A program made the position numbers and the translations under genes. The notes under the pieces are model-generated. The model did not search any database and had not been told where the DNA came from. It saw nothing but the letters and a program-made list of their open reading frames with translations. Shown here one piece after another: positions 11,338-24,314 of a DNA stretch of 64,000 bases (positions are counted from its first letter, which is position 1; each line of letters starts with the position of its first letter). The DNA lies in assembly GCA_019614645.1 (NCBI GenBank), contig JABWDB010000013.1, forward strand, positions 5,198,501 to 5,262,500. Reading direction: 5' to 3'. This DNA is from Stratiolaelaps scimitus (Eukaryota; Arthropoda; Arachnida; Mesostigmata; Laelapidae).

Positions 11338-11635
11338 TTAGTAGCCCCAGCCAGTTACCAGACCTGTTCCATCAACCTGTTCGAGTTTGACTCCTGCTAA
11401 CTGAACTTGTATATGTTTATTATCTGGGAAACTAAAGTAAACATCTGTTTCTGGTACCCGCAAACTCCAACCTATTACTGGCCCAGCCAGTAGTGAACGT
11501 GCCCCATCGCCAAGGATGTTTCTTCCAGGTCTAGACTTCGTGAGGGCTATTGCCACGGAAAAGCTCTCGTTGTTTCCTTTTCCAGTAGTCCATGATGCTG
11601 CAGTGTCTCCCCCATGTGTTGGCCTTCTATGCCAA
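11338..11635 (-). CDS. Candidate terminal coding exon, unidentified protein
   Basis: On the minus strand an open frame ends with a TAA stop at 11338-11340, after the residues VDGTGLVTGWGY. Its last ~85 codons have the balanced, alternating hydrophobic/polar composition of a folded beta-rich protein (for example VIGWSLRVPETDVYFSF), unlike most chance frames here. Upstream, a pyrimidine-rich stretch ending CTTGCTTTTGGCATAG gives a possible splice acceptor, putting the exon start near 11635. A second AG (CACTGCAG) lies about 27 bp inside. There is no nearby AATAAA and no recognisable domain. It could be the 3' exon of an unseen minus-strand gene, a retroposed fragment, or chance. Confidence 0.3.
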
Positions 11636-11639
11636 AAGC

Positions 11640-13860
11640 AAGAGGTGGCACTGGGCAGCACCGTATGCATGTTCTGCTTTCATGATGTGCAATCTATCAG
11701 TACATCTGTGTACTTCGATGCGAGAGTGCGTGGACGAGCGGGCCCCATACCCCCATTCACACCCTCGTCGTTGCCCGCTAGTAGCAGGTCGTAATACGGC
11801 CGCAGGATACCGTTGGCGACGTCATCGTAACGTCCGTCCCGCTGTTCGGTCAGCTCTCCTCTCGCGCCTCTGCGAACGCAAAGAACGAGCAGAGGCAAGC
11901 ACGAACTCGGACGGCGTTCGGCGCAAAGGAAGGCAATAGGTAGGCGATCTCCTCGGAATCAACTGTCCAGACAGCCCGAAGAGCTCGTTCGCCGTAGACC
12001 CTTCCCCACAAGCAGTCACCGGGCCGTCGGCTCCGCCGCAGCTGCCGCTGCCACTGTTGTCGATCCAAGAATATCCCCTCTCTACTCGAGAGAGATAAGC
12101 CTTTCCCGGAAATTAATTTCGAATCATTCAACTCACTTCCTGAGACGAGGCCGTCCCTGAACCCTTTCCGAGCAGAGAGCGAATGCCGCCCCTCTCCGCG
12201 CCTGTGACTCACCCCAGACTAAGCCCCGACTCATCCCAGACCTCTCTTTTCCGCGGCGGCAGGAGCTCCGTATGGCCGGCGTGGCTAGTCAGTCCAGCGT
12301 TCGTTCAACGCAGCAGATCGCGGATAGAAGCAAGTGTGCTGGTGCCGCGTTCGAGGGCAATCTGCAATAGGAGCATAGCGGAGCGGGACGAAGTGGAACA
12401 CCGGCAGATAGGGGGCTACAGGGAATTAGCTTGCTCCTCAGACAAGTCGTCCTGTTGCCAAATGCTTACACGCCTGCTTGTCAGTGCTATGTAGATAGGG
12501 ATAGGCTGTGCGAGGCGAAGACGACGCGCTTGGAGAGAGAGAGAGAGAACACTACTGTTATTTTACTTCTTGACTCGCACATTTGCACATCTAACAGGCA
12601 GCCTTTTTTGTTGTCCCCGTGGTCACCGCAATGCCGGCTCCCTCTCTAATCGCATCAACGTAGGCTACTTTGCAACTAACTAATGGCTGGACAGAGACAC
12701 AGACAGCCGTTATTGAATCGCTAATCGTCCCTCAGGGCGAGGGAAGAAGATGCTAATAGACGCAAGTTAGTCATCGCGGTGGCGAGTTTCTGTGATAGCA
12801 CTTTTGGTCCCGACCACGTCCGTTTGTTTCAGGGCATCCTACCTGCGAGAACATATGAGAAATCGCCGTAACATGAACGTCAGCCCGATCAGCCTGTTCT
12901 CTTCTCAACAGACGGCGAAAAATGCTTTAGGTACTCTACGGATTCCGCGCGTACCGCTCGATACACGCTGACGATAACATTCAATTAACTACTACCGGCA
13001 TTAATAGGTAGATACATTGACGGATGATGATGGCTAGTATTCGATAGAAGTATTCGACTGCGCGTAATGAGTCCACATGAATGTACCCTTTGAAATTCAC
13101 CCCTCCCGCAAGTCGTTCGGGTGCGTTTGATGGGTGCGTTACAGATGAAGATCGACAGGGGACCTCTTGACGATGCACAGCGGTTGTCTGAGAGAAATGA
13201 ACTTAGGCATTTTGAGGAAGGCACGATACAGTCGAATGGCGCGCAGGTTTTAACCCGCTCGAAAATACTATATCAAGTATTCAGTGGAAAGCTATAAGAT
13301 TTGCTTGATACATGACGTCTTTCGGTAACGCTATGCCGTGTCGTGTTATCTGAACGCTATATTTGCACCTCATAAGCAATTTGTTTGTTGTAGCGACGTT
13401 AATTTTTATCCCTCAGCAACGCACATGTTTTTTTTTATCTACATCTAATCGTAATTTTGGAAAAAAAAAGGCAACCTTTGGTGACTTGCATGTCGTCGGA
13501 AATGCGTTTGATCTCCTAACCGAAGCGGCCTCAAGCTCTTGCAAATTTAATTACAAAACCCATCTCGATGAGTTTCGGCGGATGTTGGTCGGAATCATCA
13601 AAATTAATGATAGCACATGCAGTCTGCCTGAATTCCGTACATTAGCCATATTCGCAGATGAGATCTCTCGCATCGTCTGAACGTGGCGATCAAGGACACC
13701 AATCTCATCGTTTCCATCATTGAGTGTCATGTGTTTACAAAGCGCGCTCACCCTGTATCACGCACTGGCGTCCATGACTCGATTAACATTGGAGACAGCA
13801 AGTCTGCCTCTGTTTACAGCAAGGCAGAACCGCTGCGCTTTGCTATGACTTGAACTGCGG
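11640..13860. other. Non-coding stretch with GC-rich start
   Basis: The 11.7-12.5 kb part is GC/CpG-rich and the rest is mixed. A + frame ending at 13680 follows a fair splice acceptor (TTTTTATCCCTCAG near 13412), but its first third is homopolymer-rich. I do not call it a gene. Confidence 0.4.
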
Positions 13861-16800
13861 CACTCTAGGCGGAGCGAATGTCTATAAGCGAATAGAGCCA
13901 AGGAGAGGCGGGTCTATTTGGGGCCCGAAGAACCGAGAGAACGGAGCCAGGGGGACCTTGGCCGAGTGCTCGGGGGGGCAGTAGCGCTTCGCTTCAAGAA
14001 CTTTCGTGGACTCAGATTGTGTGTAGGCTGGCGAGACACCAGCAGCCGGCGCCGGCTGGACTGGCACTTCCACCGCAAGGCGTCGCGCTAGCCTGGGTGG
14101 GGCAGCATCTTCACGAGGTCGGCGGCGAGAACGATACGGGATGAGGTCTTTCGCCCGCTTTTGAGTCCTTCACCCCGCCCCGCGACCAGAGGGCTCGGCC
14201 TTTGCCTCTGCTGAGTCGAGTTGCTGATTGCCGTCTGGCACCACGATGGCGCCGTGGCCTCATAAAATCCAAGGTGCTCCTATCCTTGAGCCTGGGGCCT
14301 GGCTGCATCTTCAGGCTCACTTGACAGCAGATACGGCGGGCGTGGGTTTGTGGGAGTTCACGGTCGTGGCGACGAGGCCAGCCGGCGGTAGGGGTGCGGC
14401 TGGATAGACTCGTAGCCGTAATGGCGAGACCAAGAACTCCGAGAGGTTCAGGATCTTCGGGGATAACGGGGAACGAGCATGGCTGTGGAAAGGAGGACCT
14501 TATACGATCCGCCGATTGGCTGGTCCCCATAGTTTCACTCGTTCCCGCTCTCTCTCTCTCTGCCATTGCATTTCAGTCTGCTCAGTCTGCCTTACAGAAT
14601 CGCCCACACTCGCGGATCTGTTAGCCCTCTGTTTCGCTCCTCCGTCAAGCTGAAGAGGCCGACAACGGCTGCTACTGCGCAAATCGTCTCCAGTTAAACT
14701 AACTCTGTCAAAGCGTGGCTTACTATCTGAAGTTGCGCTCACTAGTTCTGCCGTCGGGCGCGACGTGGAGAGTTGCCGTCACTGCTATGCTGAGGCATCG
14801 GTTGGGTGCGAACCTCGCGACGACTTGACGCGAAGCAGGGGGTGCCAGTTGTATAATCGAGAACAGCGACGGGTTTCGTCTGGCGGAATAAAACAACGTA
14901 TTTAGTAGAAGTGGCACATGTTTCTGCTAGAACCAATACGTCAGCGTAGGGGGATTGTGTCAGACTCGGCTGTCAAAATCGCTGCCGCACACGCAGGACA
15001 GAAAGAGGACGATGATGGCCTGCCGTTGCGAAGGAGGACAACCGGGGAGGTGGTCCTTCTTTTCTTTGCGGGCGGACCTTCTCGGATACACACACACACA
15101 CACAGCAGGCCCTCCCCCAAATCCACTTCTCGCGCCAGTGTCTCGATTGACTACGCTATATAGAATGGCGCCTGGTTGGAGCCGACTGGGTGTGCGTCCG
15201 TGTCACGCACTACCGATGATGTCCCAACGCGTGGATGTGAAAGAGAATGCTGGGGCGACGCCAGCTGTCTGTTGGGTTGGGTTCCGCTGTTGCTGCTCCC
15301 TCTGCGGTGATTGGGTTCAGTTGCGTCCACTGCGTGCTGTGCTTGTAAACAAAAGTTGCAATCGGATGTGGGGGCTGTGGCAGTAAAGGGGATGGGAGGG
15401 AGGTCGGTGAACGACTTTCTGGCCTCAAACACAGTGAAACTGGAAAGGGCCGTGCAATCAGAAATACGCGCCGAACTCTGTCATTTTCGTCACAACGAGC
15501 GCTATTTATACCGAGTATTGATTGTAAAATGAGGGCTGGTTTTTATGATATTTCTTCCTAGCAAAGTTAGGAACGGGGTGCGAAAACAGTTATATATTTA
15601 TCTACCAGACGGTTGTTCGGTGTTCTTGAGCTAATCGAACACTCCCTATGATTGAAATGGTCGAGCATGGTCACACCGGCGGTAATTAAATAATAATAAT
15701 AATATGTTGTACTTCAACTCAGGTATCGCATTATTGTAAGTCCTGTTCTATTTTAATAGTACATGCAATTAGGGTTCCCGCTGATGGCGAACTGTGTATG
15801 GTAGGCCAATTATGCATGTAGGTATTATATAAATGGCAGAAGATCGGACACCGCTTCGCTCTGTTCGGCTGACTCCACCGAGTAAGAAGATACCGGATTC
15901 TGCTTCGAGGATCTCTATGGCCTATGCAGAGACGTCGAACGCTACGAAAGCTTTCATCGTGTCCCCTGTGGCCTGCTCGTGACCTTTGTACCGCGACGCG
16001 CGCGTGCACTGCATTACAGGTTTTTTTTCTCTTTTTTTTTTTTTATCGCTTATCGCTCTCGTGAATTTCAACAGCGAATGTCTCCAGGGAACAATTGTCG
16101 CGCCGCTTCAACCTCGTAAGGTTTCTCTGCTCCCGCTCGATGTGACAATTAGTGCGTAGACAGCAGCAGAACCAGAGGCAGCATGTCATCGACCGAGTCC
16201 ACGACGAAGCGCAAGGCCGCGCAAGCAGCAAGACTACTGCTCGCTCGGGAGGCCGCGCGCGAGAACAATGCAATCGATGGGTGCGGCGACTTGGGACTGG
16301 TTTTAGCGATTCATCCTTCCATCCATCCACGTCACGATGGAAGCTAACGCGGACATGCCGACGGGACGAGGCGATATCGAGGACGTTGGCGTCATCCACG
16401 TTGTCCTCGCAGACTGAATCCTCGCCTGCCCTCATCGTGATGCGGCGTTCGACCAGTCGTCTCGCTCCCGTTTAAATTTAAATCAAAACAGAGAGACATT
16501 GAAGGAGATAGAAGCATACATACGTACAGACAGATAGATAGAAACTCAGAGCGTGTGTGTGTGTGTGTGTGGGCGTCTGATTACAGAACTATAGGGAATG
16601 GATAAAAGCCTCGAAGTCGCTGCCGAAAGAGTACGTCACGGGTTTGGGTAGACAGGCGAGACTGTCCAGTTGCCGAACAACTGAGCTATCCGTTGTTTGT
16701 AAGTGGTACTCGATCGAATGCAAGTCACAGGATGATGGGAAAGAACAGGAGAACTTGAGAGGAAATTGAGCTTGGGGAACTTTTTGTCGCTGTGCATATG

Positions 16801-17240
16801 CGAATTTCTCTACATAGCGTTTTGCCAGATTATTGGGGGTTCGGCGAGAAGAATCTAAAAGGGACGTGGGCAACTCAGCAGCGAAAAATCTGGACTCGCA
16901 TAGATTTAAAGGCTACATAACCTAATCTGCATACTTTGTTCTGACGTATGGTTGAGCAAATACAAACGGTCGGTGTAAACGCGTTAATCGAATTAATAAA
17001 CGGAAATAAGAGACGTAGCAAAAGAAGCACGTATTTTCCAGAGCTGTGAGTCGGTCAGCAGTTATTCGGCCTCGATGTCAATGAATATAGAGAAGGGGTT
17101 TAACCTAACATTTGCCAATATTGCGGGGCACTGCCGTCATATGAATGAAAAAGTGGAGAATCGATTATATGGGGTGCTATTAGAGATTAATTTATTCAAA
17201 CACACAATCATTAGGAATTATTGGGTGGGGGCAGCTCCAG
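13861..17240. other. GC-rich block then mixed non-coding DNA
   Basis: Sequence from about 13.9 to 15.4 kb is GC- and CpG-rich with open but low-complexity frames on both strands. A short (CA)n at about 15089-15103, poly-T at about 16021-16044 and (GT)n at about 16553-16571 are present. No exon could be supported. Confidence 0.4.
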
Positions 17241-19200
17241 GTCGTCCCTCTCCTAGCTGCCCACAAGCCGGCCTTCTTCGTGAACCCAGATCCCATCACA
17301 CCAGTCTAAGACGCCACTGGCCTCCCGCGAGTCCCGCATTGCAAAGGCAGATTCACCCGGCGCGGCCTTAGTAGGCACATAATAACGGTGTGGCACCCGG
17401 AGGTCCGTTCGGTGCCTCAGCCAAGTCTGCCATCTCAACCGCTAGAGCTGCGGGTACAAGCGGCCATGCGCGAGGCTCGCGTCTTCAGTATTGTCCCAAA
17501 GGCCGCGCGTTGCCTGGTCGCCGTGGCCCTCACGGACGTTCTCCGAGACGTCCACACCAACAATGATGTTCCTTCTTGGGACGCGCTGCTGGCTTTCGCC
17601 CGAGTGGTCTCGCAGATGCCGGACAAAAGACACACCACCCGCTCCCTCCCAGCCGTGGTTCGGGGGAATCTGGCGGCCCTCCGCGCCGGGCGCGCTTAGC
17701 GTATCGCTTGCGTCGTCACCGCTCTTGTGGTGCTCGCACCCCGCCCACGGATACGGGCCAGACGGCTGCGCGCATCGCCTCGCAAATACTCTCCGAGGGT
17801 GACATCTCCGGTGCTGCCCGGGTCTTGTGCTCTACCGACCCTGCTACAGACGCCGCTGAGTCCCTTGACGCTCTCAGGGCAAAGCACCTGTCCGCCCCTC
17901 CTGACTACGTCTTCCCTGAACGTAACCCACTGGTCGACATAGCCCCAACATCAACTGATGAGGTTCTTGCGGCCGTTTCCTCTTTCCCTCCAACCTCGTC
18001 TGCCGGCCCCGATGGCCTTCGGCCGCGTCATCTCAGAGACCTGCTCTCCCCGACGCCCGTTGCCGTAGCCACTGCCCTCGCCAAAGCTCTTGTAAAGGTG
18101 GTCGACTCTATGCAGATCGCCACAGCATCATCGGTGCTACGGCCAAAACTTTTTGGCGCGCGCCTCATCGCCCTTAAGAAAAAGGACGGTTCGGTGCGGT
18201 ATATTTCTTACTCCAGTACGGTCCGCCGCCTGGCGGCTAAGATAGCGTCGAACACCGAGAGGGACGCGACCGTGAACTTGCTCGGCCCAGTTGGAATGTG
18301 ACCAGGAGTCTGGGATTGAGATCTGCTTATGCATCCACGCTCATCCGGCCATGGCCCTGGTCAAGCTCGATTTCCGCAACGCCTTCAACACGGTCCGCCG
18401 GGACTTCGTTCTGCGGGAGGTTGCTGAGCACGCCCCGGCCTCTTCCCTCTGGTTAACCTGGCCTATCGCTGCCTTCCCATCTGATTATGGACCACGCCGC
18501 CATCAGCTCCGAATGCAGGGTTCAGCAGGGGGAGCCGCTGAGCCCAGACCTCTTCTGCCTGGCCCTCCGGCCCCTCGCTGCCTCCCTCCAAGCTTGTCTG
18601 TGGCTGTGGTACATGGATAACGGAACGTTGGCGGGCGATCCGGCGACCGTCGCCTCCGACGTCCAGCGAGTACTCCTCTACGAGGGGGTACTCGCTGGGT
18701 ACGAGGGGCCCAGCGGCCTTGCCCTCAACCCCGTGAAGTGCGAGGTTTTCTCTTTGAAGCCCCACCCCGACCTCCAGCGCTTGCTCCCAGGGTGCCAGGG
18801 TGGTCACTCCGAGATCGTCCCTTGAGCTGGTCGGCTCCCCTCTTACGGACGAGGCCATCCGGTCTCTCTTAGACCGTTGGTGGCTCACCAGGGGCTCTTC
18901 CTTCGGTTCAGTATCTTGGCGGCGCACATGCAGCATTTGCTTAAGACAAGTCCGGCCGACACAGAGGCTTCAGCCTCAGTGTCGGCCGGGCTCAGCATCT
19001 CGTTTAGGACGGCGCGGTGGTTGACTCTCTAGCACCTTCTTATGTCAACCACTGTGCAACCACCCCCGGTTACGCGGTAATGCGTGCGGAACGGGCCAAC
19101 CCACGGAAGTATGCCGCACTCAAGGCAACCCACCTCTTTCCCCCTTGCCTTCGAAACCTTAGGCGGGTTTGGAGATGGATCCGAATTGGGGATGGATAGA
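17240..19200 (+). pseudogene. Decayed non-LTR retrotransposon (RT with YMDN active site)
   Basis: Several + frames in sequence give the order of a non-LTR retrotransposon ORF. A conserved linker (RHTTRSLPAVVRGNLAALR near 17630-17690) comes first. SSAGPDGLRPRHLRDL (about 18000) and LFGARLIALKKKDGSVR (about 18150) follow; these are RT motifs 1-2 of a non-LTR type. Then come motif A (ALVKLDFRNAFNTVRRDF, about 18350) and motif B (QQGEPLSPDLFCLAL, about 18525). Motif C reads WYMDNGTLAG, with YMDN at 18610-18621, where the family has YMDD. A C-terminal tail (MRAERANPRKYAAL, then AFETLGGFG) runs to about 19190. Frameshifts near 17650, 18300, 18490 and after 18800, plus the Asp-to-Asn change, make it inactive. 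The clade is uncertain. The 5' boundary is approximate. Confidence 0.88.
18952..18989. repeat. 18-bp-arm GC-rich hairpin inside the LINE remnant
   Basis: CCGGCCGACACAGAGGCT at 18952-18969 pairs with 18972-18989 with a single mismatch and a 2-nt loop. It falls between the RT core and the C-terminal tail of the retrotransposon. Confidence 0.85.
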
Positions 19201-21202
19201 TTTTTTTAAAATTAAAAGTAAACGGGCTTACTGTCATTTCGCATCCATACGAAAATATCACATATTTGTAAACATCATTCATTACGCTTGTGGCGACTGT
19301 TAGGGAGAAGTTGATTCCGAGATCAAGTTCTGGAAGTTGGAAGAAACCGGTTAACAGATCGTCTCCTACTCAGTATCGTCCTGCTTGCACTCCCACGGAC
19401 GTACCGTTCATTGAAACCATTCCTGCACAGCTAAAGCAGTTTTCCGAAGAAAATTCTCCCTCAGTTCCCGTACAGTATTGGCTATGAGAGGCCAAAGTCA
19501 ACTCTTCATTGCTCTGCAATCAAGGGGCAAACGGCCCGGGAAGATAGGTACTATCGTCTGGAAGCGTTGCTGCTGCCGAAGCCTCCCTGCCATTTGACAG
19601 TGCTGAAATTAACTATAGTGCAACACATCGCATATAGCTAGCCATTGCGGTGCATGTAGAGGACTTCGTTGTGGCTAAACATAACCGCGTCGTCTGGCCA
19701 AAAAGACCGTCGATCCCTGGGATTAGTTTGCCGTAAGCCTATTGGCCGTTTGGTGCCCGGTTGAAAATATACACTCCTCGAAAGTAGGTCGTCAAAATAT
19801 GTAGCTAATTTAAGGACAAATCGATCGGCCGAACCGCAAAACGCTGTTAGTTTGATAGATCCCGTAAAATAAATAGAACACGTATGGTGGCAACAGCAAG
19901 GGTAGGCGATGGGCGAAACAACTGTGCGTTTCTCTCAGATGACGTCAGCTGCTGCTTATGGAAGTTGTGATGTAATCCTTTTCAAGAATATCCACTTCAA
20001 GCGGGAATGCGACTGTGGATTATATTATATAATAGATGAACTGGAAGTGGTATTCACAAGACTAAGTTTGTGTAATATTCTAATTATGTGCACTTGAGCA
20101 AATTGGTCACTTTAATCACGACGCTCTACCGGCTGGTGCGAATTACCGACTGATCAGGGCTGCTGTCGTTACGAGAGAGAGAGAGAGAGAGATGTATTAC
20201 GGGGCACAATAATATGGATTAGAATACGACCGTGAGGTCTGTCAGAAGACAGCGAGGACATTGCAGCGTTTTTCAGGTTCGGCCTTATAGGTGGTCCCTG
20301 TGCCGCTGGATGATCTGCGAGTTGGTACTGTAGAGCAGCATAGAACTAACTAACTTCCTGTTCATAGGCCACTTGTTTTGTTGCCGAGTCCTACGCTCAC
20401 ATGGGCGAAGCCATTGCGTAACGTCCTGAAACGTAAAGTGGATGCAGCGAAGATCCTCTGAAGCTGTACGGCCTTGTTTCTCTCTCTCTCTCTCTCTATC
20501 TCTCTCTCACTCTCTAATAGCACAGACGGCTGTAGAACGCAAATCCTTGAAGGGAGGTTCTCCGTTGTGTTTATGCGTCTGTGCGCATCATGGATAATAC
20601 TGAGAACCGGTGAAAACAGACGAGTGCGTAGTCTACCAGCGATAATCTGATGATATGACTCACGGAGTACAGAGATAAGCTTAACCTCGACACTAGAGCC
20701 TAAGTTCAATGTACGCGTAAGTTAGAGAAGATGATGTACCTGCCGGGTAGAATGGTGGCCATCAAGTAAATGCCATACCGTGCACACGAATAACGTTATC
20801 TAGCTGGCTTGCCGCTTCTCCAAGGGCCCTTTGCAGATATACGCGTTCGCTAGGATCGACGGAGAAACAATTTCATTGTAGGCTTAATCACATTTAGTGT
20901 GAGTGGTGCGTTCGTTATGTTTAGTGTTTAATGATTATAGTGGGCAAACACGTTTTGAATCTCGATTCGACATTGAGCCATGAAAAAAATGCGGCGATTT
21001 GATTTTTATAAATTCCATGTCGAGCTTACTTACGTTGCACGTAGATACTACTCCTCGTCAATGATTTCATCAACGGGCAGCATTGAATGTTCGGCCATTG
21101 TCCATCCGTAAAAAGATAAGTGTCCGCATTCAAGAAACCTACATTTACCTCTATAGTACGCTAAGCGCCATTACGTAATTCTACCCATTTCTCGTGTACC
21201 AG
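19201..21202. other. Non-coding stretch
   Basis: No gene recognised. It contains (GA)n at about 20174-20192 and (CT)n at about 20478-20516. Confidence 0.45.
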
Positions 21203-21343
21203 CGTGAATATTCGTTTACGTTCACCGACCGCGCTGATACACCCGACCTTTCCTCAAGGTTGTTAGTGTACTTAGACGGATTGGGCGTGGCTAAACTGCT
21301 CGACGAAATAAACGGCAGACCGGCAGAAGTTTCCGATGAAGAG
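21203..21343 (+). CDS. Candidate internal coding exon, unidentified protein
   Basis: A 141-bp segment (47 codons) is preceded by a pyrimidine-rich acceptor (TTCTACCCATTTCTCGTGTACCAG) and followed by a good donor (GAAGAG|GTTAGT). It is open throughout, phase 0 at both ends, and divisible by three. The translation has a soluble-protein character and includes LLVYLDGLGVAKLLDEI followed by an acidic end. I do not recognise the family. No partner exons could be found with confidence nearby, which large introns would explain. The splice sites support it; the short length means chance cannot be excluded. Confidence 0.35.
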
Positions 21344-24310
21344 GTTAGTTGTCGTAACAGGACATTTAGGCTAGGCTAGCATAGACATATGAATGTAGCA
21401 TGTGAATAATTTCGATCCGTATTCACGCTGGCATTTGCACGCTAATGAGTATACGTTAAACGTCGAGGGGGAGCGAGAGAGAGAGAGGGAGGCGGAGTTT
21501 CGTTTAGCAATGATGCATCAGACACGTTGTGGCCGGCTCGTGGAGCGCGGAACACTACAAGGCACAAGGCTACCTTAGGGCGATGGATATGATGACAGTA
21601 GCCATCACGAGCTATGATAGAAATCTACTTGGAGCCTCATGATCGTTTGTAGAGCATTTCAATCTTGGAGACGGGATTGTACACTCATTAAACGAGATGC
21701 TGGACAATCATCTTCTGGGATGCATCTTCGAAGAGATGTCCATGGTCTTGCGGCAGATGACATGAAAGCATTGAATACACCAAACATCGAAGTATCTCAT
21801 GCTTGACGGCCAGCAATGTTCGGCTTGATTGTATACTAAAAACAACGAGTGTAGGAGCGACCATCGAAAACGATGATGTGATATTGTCTTTCTGCCTAAT
21901 GACGTCGGCATTAAGATGAACGAAGCACCTCATGTGAACAGTAAACTAGTGAATTCATTATCTCGCTAAATGTCGTGCATTCACTTAAATAGATAGTGAT
22001 ATGTTTCTTGGTCGTATCTGGCATCTATTTGCTTGCACTTCTCGGATGGTTCCGACCGACACTAATTATTCTTGAAGCTACTCGTGGCTTTCCAGTGGGC
22101 TGATCCCACCATGTTGCCAATGGTGTTGATAATGCTCAAAGCCTAAACACTTGCAAATTCTCGTTAGCGAAACCCTGCGAGTGTTATCGAGACATTCTAC
22201 CACACTACTTCGAGCTTCGAGCTCTTTACCTGGCCCATTGTGGGAGCTAGAGGAAAAAAATGCTAGATTGTGACAGCAAGGCTCTTTCACTCACTGTATA
22301 CACGATTGCCACTTGATTTCAGCTGTGAAATTTAACCGTTCCCGCTATCTCGCTTAACAAGAGAGCTTGTAAGACCTTTCCCTCCCTAAAGTTGTATTTT
22401 TTTTCTACGGAATTTCGATGTGATATATCTGAAGTTACCATCTTCAGCGCGGCGTATTATCAGCCGTCTGTTTCGCGTCTAAATGACTCGGTTAAAACGC
22501 CAATCGCTTTTCTATCGGCTGCGGACTGCTGGAAAACTTTGGTGGCTAGAGCTACAGAAGCCAGCTGATGACCCAGCGGCCATCCTTCGGCGAAGAAACG
22601 GGGAGATCAGCTCTGTCCCGGCACTTTCAGCTTGAAACATTAGTGGCATCAGGTCGTCTCTTCAGCGCCAGCACTCAGCACGACCTGGCCACTGAGGCTT
22701 ATAGCTGGCCCGCAACCGGTCGGAGAGATGCGCAGAATGACGTGCAGTGATTTTTTGCTGCCCTTGCATACATACACACTGAGGAGACACTATTTTTAGA
22801 TTGCACTCTCATTTCTACCAGCAGCGACGCGTAGCAGTTGAGCACCACGCAATGCAAGGTAAGGCGGAACGCCACGCTGGGATACCGCTCACACTCAGCG
22901 ATGAAAAGTCGGAACGCCGAGTACGATGCATTTAGCTCGAGTGCGAACAAACGCTGGAGTGGCCAGTTCTGCGGGCGCACGGGGCTGCTCGAGGCTGGAG
23001 GACGTAGCAACGTACAGTGCATACAGCTAGCTCGTTGTTGAGCTTTGCGGTTGCGGGGAACGGGCTTGGGAAACCCATACGGGGATGAACCTTATAGGCA
23101 GCATCTCTCTCAGCGGCTCTGCATAACGGGCGCCGCGGGCATAGGCCCGAGGAGCTGTTTTATCTGTATTCGCGTCAGAGCTTCTCTATCATTGCGTAGC
23201 TATGCTTACAAGCGTCGATGATCGAAACCACTCGACAGAACATCCCGTGAGCCCTCAAACATTGAAACAGTGCCGTAAGCGTCCACCAACTTGTTCCTCT
23301 TTTTCAACACCGTAGGAAGCTAATTTCTAATTCCAATCTCGAAATGTTTATTTGCATATTACCATAGCAAATGTCTTATAGAACTAAGACATCTCATGTT
23401 ATGCTGTCTAATATATCCGTACTAGTGCCGAGCTGTGTCTGATAATGTCGACAGACCTATTATACAATGAAATACATCCCTGTGAGCCGGGTTCAGTCCA
23501 GCAGACCCTGCTGACCTCACCCTCAGGCTCTTCCTGGCGATAAAACGAACTGATTCCTCTGTCCAAGAAGCCGCCAGGGTGGCCAGCGACAGCCGTAACA
23601 ACAGTCGACTCGCAGAGCCGTCAAACATGAGACCCGCACTCTCTCGTTATCTCTCGCTCTCTCTCTCTCTCTACCTATATCTTTCACAATATCTCACTTT
23701 GTCTCTCGGGCAACAAAAGACATCTGAGATGTACAGCGGCCACCAGTGAGCGGTGGTTTGCTCAGCTATGATTCCATCTTGTCATCTCATTTTACCTGAA
23801 CTGACAACATCGTCTACATACATGGATCATACCTCTATTTCTCCGCGGTGCACAGCAGCGCGAGCGACGTGCTCCGACTGTTCAACGTTGATTCGAGGAC
23901 GTCGGCTCTACGGCGACACCGAGACTCGGCGACAGATGTAGGAACCCCACCTGGTCCCCCAAAACGGATTCGGCATGGGCGGATGGCGGTTGGGTCATGA
24001 CTGCGGCTAAAAATTTGTGAGATACGAATGGGGCCAGGGGTTGTGGGGGGATAAAATGAAGAGACAGCAGGTTCTGCCACCTGAGACGACCACCATTGCG
24101 GCACCGCTGGCGGCAGCAGCAGCAGCGGCCAGCCAGGCCTGCTCGTTGATAGATTTGCCCGCAGAATATAATCTTGGTTCATTTCTTTCTTATTCTAAAC
24201 CAAAGCGACCGCTGGCGAATTGCGAATTACGCGTGATAGTTACATGTGCAGATGGTTTTACGCCACAATGTACGCATAGGTGCGGTTACGAATAGTGACA
24301 CTGTCTATTC
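21344..24310. other. Non-coding stretch
   Basis: No gene recognised. (GA)n at about 21474-21490 and (CT)n at about 23640-23672 are present. A GC-richer part at 22.5-23.1 kb has a donor-like AAG|GTAAGG at about 22859 but no defensible exon. Confidence 0.4.
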
Positions 24311-24314
24311 AAAC

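Noticed and set aside
13363..13680. 105-codon + frame behind a reasonable splice acceptor
   Set aside because: The first third is poly-T/poly-A-driven, there is no donor or start, and the protein is unrecognised; too weak to call.
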